A stretch of DNA of 26,567 nt from an uncultured bacterium. Lineage in GTDB: Bacteria > Actinomycetota > Coriobacteriia > Coriobacteriales > Eggerthellaceae. The notes under the pieces are model-generated. The model searched no databases and was not told where the DNA came from. It saw nothing but the letters and a program-made list of their open reading frames with translations. The stretch spans positions 1 to 26,567 of the forward strand of contig CAJMOJ010000027.1 in assembly GCA_905215035.1 (NCBI GenBank), in the 5' to 3' direction. The position numbers were made by a program, and so were the translations under genes. Positions 24,242 to 26,567 of the stretch are shown here, piece by piece (the stretch's first letter is position 1; every line of letters begins with the position of its first letter).

Positions 24242-24270
24242 CTTATGTATACGTTTTTATCTTATGTATA
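24242..24270. repeat. 10-bp direct repeat in mfd-nth intergenic region
   Basis: CTTATGTATA occurs at 24242-24251 and again at 24261-24270, a 19-bp period. On the minus strand each copy reads TATACATAAG and contains TATACA, a possible -10 for mfd, so the pair may be alternative promoter elements or protein sites. Confidence 0.4.
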
Positions 24271-24289
24271 ACCTACGCAGACACGTTTA

Positions 24290-24324
24290 GCCACTACAAT
24301 GAGTGGCGGACTATTCATTATAAT
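24290..24324 (+). promoter_or_regulatory. candidate nth promoter with overlapping inverted repeat
   Basis: TATAAT at 24319-24324 is a perfect -10, 47 nt before the nth ATG. The hexamer 17 nt upstream (ACAATG, 24296-24301) is a poor -35. GCCACT (24290-24295) and AGTGGC (24302-24307) form a perfect 6-bp inverted repeat directly around that -35 position, suggesting an operator. The -10 is convincing; the operator is inference. Confidence 0.45.
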
Positions 24325-24371
24325 AGCGCTAGACCAATTCTTGCTACGCCAATATAAAAAGGATCTAACTT

Positions 24372-25040
24372 ATGCCACGCGAAACCATGACACAAAAAAG
24401 AGAACGCGCATCAGAAATAGAAGAGCGCATGTTTGATTATTATGGCGCAGGAGAATGTAGTCTTGACTATGCTGATCCGTTTAGTCTCGTTATTGCTGTC
24501 ATTCTTTCTGCCCAATGCACCGATGCGGCAGTCAATAAAATCACTCCTATCCTCTTCGAGCGCTTTCCTGACGCTCAAGCACTTGCTCAAGCTGACAGTG
24601 CAGAGGTGGCTGATATTATTCATCCTCTTGGGTTTTACAAAAATAAAACCAAAAACATTATCGCGTGCGCACAAGCAGTTGTTGCAGATTATGGCGGCGT
24701 TGTTCCTCACGATATTACAGAACTACAAAAGCTTCCTGGCGTGGGTCGCAAAACAGCCAATTGTGTCATGTGTGAAGCATTTCGTGACCCTCAGGGTATC
24801 GCAGTTGATACTCATGTTTTCCGCATTGCGCATCGACTTGGATTCGCCACACGCAACGATGATACTCCTGATAAAGTTGAGGCTAAACTCTTAAAACTAT
24901 ACCCCCAACAAGATTGGCTCTACATCAATCATCAATGGGTGCATTTTGGACGCGAGTTTTGTACGGCGCGTAATCCGAAATGCGAATCGTGCATCATTGG
25001 CGCTGACTTATGTCCAAGCTTCATGAAGGCAAAAGCCTAG
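24372..25040 (+). CDS. nth: endonuclease III
   Basis: 222-residue base-excision repair DNA glycosylase and AP lyase that removes oxidised pyrimidines. The helix-hairpin-helix LPGVGRKTAN (121-130) carries catalytic Lys127, and Asp146 lies in VDTHVFR. The C-terminal [4Fe-4S] cysteines are 197, 204, 207 and 214, the last spacing (six residues) being one longer than in E. coli Nth. ATG 24372 has AAGGA 9 nt upstream. The last two codons (AAA GCC) form part of an inverted repeat with the convergent protease gene. Divergent from mfd. Confidence 0.95.
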   Translation: MPRETMTQKRERASEIEERMFDYYGAGECSLDYADPFSLVIAVILSAQCTDAAVNKITPILFERFPDAQALAQADSAEVADIIHPLGFYKNKTKNIIACAQAVVADYGGVVPHDITELQKLPGVGRKTANCVMCEAFRDPQGIAVDTHVFRIAHRLGFATRNDDTPDKVEAKLLKLYPQQDWLYINHQWVHFGREFCTARNPKCESCIIGADLCPSFMKAKA

Positions 25041-25070
25041 CAGAAAGGTCCTATTATCATTAGGCTTTTG
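25030..25070. terminator. 10-bp inverted repeat spanning two convergent stops
   Basis: CAAAAGCCTA (25030-25039) is perfectly complementary to TAGGCTTTTG (25061-25070), with a 21-nt loop. Each arm holds the final Lys-Ala codons and much of the stop codon of one gene: nth (TAG at 25038-25040) and the protease (TAA, complement of 25060-25062). In both directions the stem starts with an A-tract and ends with a U-tract, a bidirectional terminator layout. Confidence 0.6.
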
Positions 25071-25587
25071 GTGTGAGTACATATCCATGACGATCAAGCT
25101 CAGCCACAATGCACTCAACAAGATAATCCAGGCGATCATGTACCGCAGGCGTGAGTCCTACCACAAACTCTGCTGGCGACATATTGTCAATCTGCATACC
25201 ATAACAAATACCCGCACACTCATACCCAAGAAGTGATGCCGCATCAAACAGATCCGCTAACTTCAACTCGTGCAAAGACGTATACGGACTCGACGTGCGA
25301 GCAATGTCATGCGGCTCGTATCTAAAAACTGTCCCCGGAGCCTCGTCAGTTCCATCAACCGCATCGACAGAAATCATAAAATCATAGTTATTGACCCACG
25401 AGATCATGTCCATGCTCATGCATCCCATATCAAAAAAATCAACACCGCATGGTATGTCGTAGCGCGTTGTGATCTCTTCATATACCGCAGGCCCAATTCC
25501 GTCATCAAGCATGAGTTTATTACCCACGCACAATACAGCTATTGTTTCTTTATCCTTATTTTTTGGCGATGAGTCAGCCATATTCAT
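25060..25587 (-). CDS. hydrogenase maturation protease-like protein
   Basis: 175-residue member of the HycI/HybD/HoxW endopeptidase family, which trims the C-terminus of the large subunit of [NiFe] hydrogenases after nickel insertion. The GNKLMLDDGIG signature is at 22-32, with Asp29 at the position of the nickel-sensing acid. Asp75 (VDAVDGT) and His106 (SLHEL) complete the expected metal ligands. Length is standard. No hydrogenase subunit is visible in the window, so the target is unknown. ATG 25587 has a weak AAGAAAG upstream; M3 is an alternative. The membrane protein gene lies 18 nt upstream on the same strand, suggesting cotranscription. Confidence 0.8.
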   Translation of the reverse strand: MNMADSSPKNKDKETIAVLCVGNKLMLDDGIGPAVYEEITTRYDIPCGVDFFDMGCMSMDMISWVNNYDFMISVDAVDGTDEAPGTVFRYEPHDIARTSSPYTSLHELKLADLFDAASLLGYECAGICYGMQIDNMSPAEFVVGLTPAVHDRLDYLVECIVAELDRHGYVLTPKA

Positions 25588-25605
25588 AACGCTTTCTTGT
25601 AAAGC

Positions 25606-26223
25606 CTATGCTTCTGGGAATTCAACAAAGGGACGCACATCAAGGTTGTACCACGTAGCAAGCGCAATAAATATGATTGCAACAAGCGCCATGCAAACCG
25701 CCCAAATACGTTGACGTTTCTGGTACTCTTCTTTGGTTTTGCCTATAGTGAGAGCACGTCTGAAAGCGTATCGCTGCCCCACCCAAGCAAACACAACCGT
25801 TACTGCTACCGAACCGATAAATACCAAAATGGCACAAACGGTCGTAAGTGTTGTTGGCTCAGTGAAAGCAGCATAGAACAAATTATCCGCAAACAACCAT
25901 AAGGGATAAAAAAGAATAGTAATCCAAATTCCGTGTGCAGGTCCCCAAATAGGCGGCATGAAAAGCGCACCCAAATTAAGAGGCAACAAACCCTTCATTT
26001 GTTTACGAAGATACGCTTGCTCCTTCTCCATTGCACGACGCTGATCGCGCTCGGTAGTATCTACCTCATGATTATTCTGCTGTGTTGCTTGTTGTGATAT
26101 GTCTTGCTGATCTTGTCGTAACGCATCTTGTCTCGATACCTCTTGTTGCAGTGTATCTCGCTGCGCTGCGTCTTGCTGCAATGCATCCTGCTGTGTCATA
26201 TGCGTAGGCCTATCTATATTCAT
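25606..26223 (-). CDS. Gln-rich N-terminus membrane protein, function unknown
   Basis: 205-residue protein I cannot assign. Residues 10-50 are Gln/Asp-rich with a degenerate QQDALQQD-type repeat, followed by a charged stretch to about 78. The motif LGALFMPPIWGPAHGIW (84-100) leads into hydrophobic segments at about 81-115, 124-148 and 173-192, giving three or four membrane spans with the polar tail likely cytoplasmic. ATG 26223 lacks a clear ribosome site; M9 at 26199 has an AGG 9 nt upstream and could be the start. It precedes the hydrogenase-protease-like gene by 18 nt, which may mean a shared transcript. Confidence 0.65.
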   Translation of the reverse strand: MNIDRPTHMTQQDALQQDAAQRDTLQQEVSRQDALRQDQQDISQQATQQNNHEVDTTERDQRRAMEKEQAYLRKQMKGLLPLNLGALFMPPIWGPAHGIWITILFYPLWLFADNLFYAAFTEPTTLTTVCAILVFIGSVAVTVVFAWVGQRYAFRRALTIGKTKEEYQKRQRIWAVCMALVAIIFIALATWYNLDVRPFVEFPEA

Positions 26224-26360
26224 ACGTATTGTTTAACCGCAAAAGTAAACCTCTTGCAACCTTTAATGGTCTAGACGCATCATACCGTGACAACAAACAT
26301 GGTGGTACTTGCGTTAGGTTGGCGGCATAAATTGCTTACTCTCCCAAATAAATCCAAATA

Positions 26361-26394
26361 AGATAAGCCCTGAGGAGGATCTCAGAGCTTATCT
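26361..26394 (-). terminator. terminator of the surface-protein gene
   Basis: AGATAAGC (26361-26368) and CTGAG (26370-26374) pair with CTCAG (26381-26385) and GCTTATCT (26387-26394) around a 6-nt loop. In minus-strand RNA the position between the two blocks is U-G, giving a continuous 14-bp stem; on the plus strand it is a C-A mismatch. The minus-strand tail TATTTGGATTTATTTGGG is U-rich. It lies 67 nt after the stop of the partial surface-protein gene. Confidence 0.75.
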
Positions 26395-26431
26395 GTCGGG
26401 CGAGATATGCGCTATATCTTTGGGTTACTAA

Positions 26432-26455
26432 GCTATTAAGTAAGCTACTAAGTAA
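26432..26455. repeat. 12-bp tandem repeat, two copies
   Basis: GCTATTAAGTAA (26432-26443) and GCTACTAAGTAA (26444-26455) are adjacent and differ at one base. Degenerate flanking copies may exist on both sides. They lie between the partial surface-protein stop and its terminator. In the 237 nt from 26224 to 26460 I see otherwise only the terminator, with no gene. Confidence 0.55.
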
Positions 26456-26460
26456 ACTAC

Positions 26461-26567
26461 TTATTTCTTTTGGATGCGCTTGCGGCTCAGTATGAGAGCA
26501 ACAGCGGCGACGATGGCTATTGCCCCTACACCTAGAGCAGCAAAGCCCATAAAGTCAGAGGTCTTTG
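26461..26567 (-). CDS. C-terminal end of sortase-anchored surface protein (partial)
   Basis: The minus strand carries 34 complete codons before TAA at 26463-26461; the rest of the gene lies beyond the window. The visible end reads KTSD, then about 21 hydrophobic residues rich in Ala, Val, Ile and Gly, then the basic tail SRKRIQKK. This is the layout of a Gram-positive cell-wall sorting signal. The incomplete first codon ends in CA, which fits Pro (CCA), so a sortase motif of the form LPKTSD is likely but its first residue is not visible. A terminator follows at 26361-26394. Confidence 0.72.
   Translation of the reverse strand, partial: KTSDFMGFAALGVGAIAIVAAVALILSRKRIQKK

Noticed and set aside
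25606..26223. CRISPR-like or tandem DNA repeat in the Gln-rich coding region
   Set aside because: The repetition is in degenerate Gln/Asp codons within one frame, with irregular spacing and no spacers.

Overview
This window looks like a chromosomal segment of a low-to-middle GC (mid-40s %, judged by eye) actinobacterium, most likely from the class Coriobacteriia (Atopobium/Cryptobacterium/Slackia-like). The inference rests on a long HrdB-like housekeeping sigma factor with a Lys/Ala/Thr-rich and then acidic N-terminus, GTG and TTG start codons on core genes, a GxYxVGxDIPAGxY repeat protein, multi-cluster ferredoxins with an MvhD-like centre, an orphan hydrogenase-type maturation protease, and a sortase-type C-terminal anchor at the right edge. 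No phage, insertion sequence, CRISPR array or rRNA was seen. Most of the window is ordinary chromosome.

Layout. Positions 1-90 hold the 3' part of a tRNA-Asn and its terminator. A plus-strand pair follows: a PAP2 lipid phosphatase and a low-molecular-weight tyrosine phosphatase (150-1396). A long minus-strand block runs from about 10.9 kb down to 1.45 kb: radical SAM/SPASM-like protein, metK, priA, sigma factor rpoD/sigA, and the fused 23S rRNA methyltransferase rlmKL. A TetR-type regulator gene (11044) lies divergent to the radical SAM gene and is followed by an ATP-grasp-like protein and a DUF1461 membrane protein. A GatB/YqeY protein (minus) closes that block.

From 14.7 kb a plus-strand series encodes a YitT-type membrane protein fused to a cytidylate-kinase-like domain, glutamyl-tRNA synthetase, a four-cluster ferredoxin with an MvhD-like centre, a hotdog thioesterase and a proline-rich membrane-anchored protein. 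Minus-strand mfd and plus-strand nth (two DNA repair genes) are divergent around 24.2-24.4 kb. The right end has, on the minus strand, an orphan hydrogenase-maturation-type protease, a Gln-rich membrane protein and the last codons of a cell-wall-anchored surface protein with its terminator.

The least understood part is 9.4-14.1 kb, where the radical SAM gene, TetR gene, ATP-grasp-like gene and DUF1461 gene share one regulatory region that contains inverted repeats. It resembles a small regulated enzyme locus of unknown product; no substrate can be named from sequence. Other notable signals are two convergent gene pairs whose stop codons lie inside perfect inverted repeats, a structured RNA leader ahead of metK, a 17-bp-period direct repeat between metK and priA, and several intergenic inverted repeats near likely promoters.
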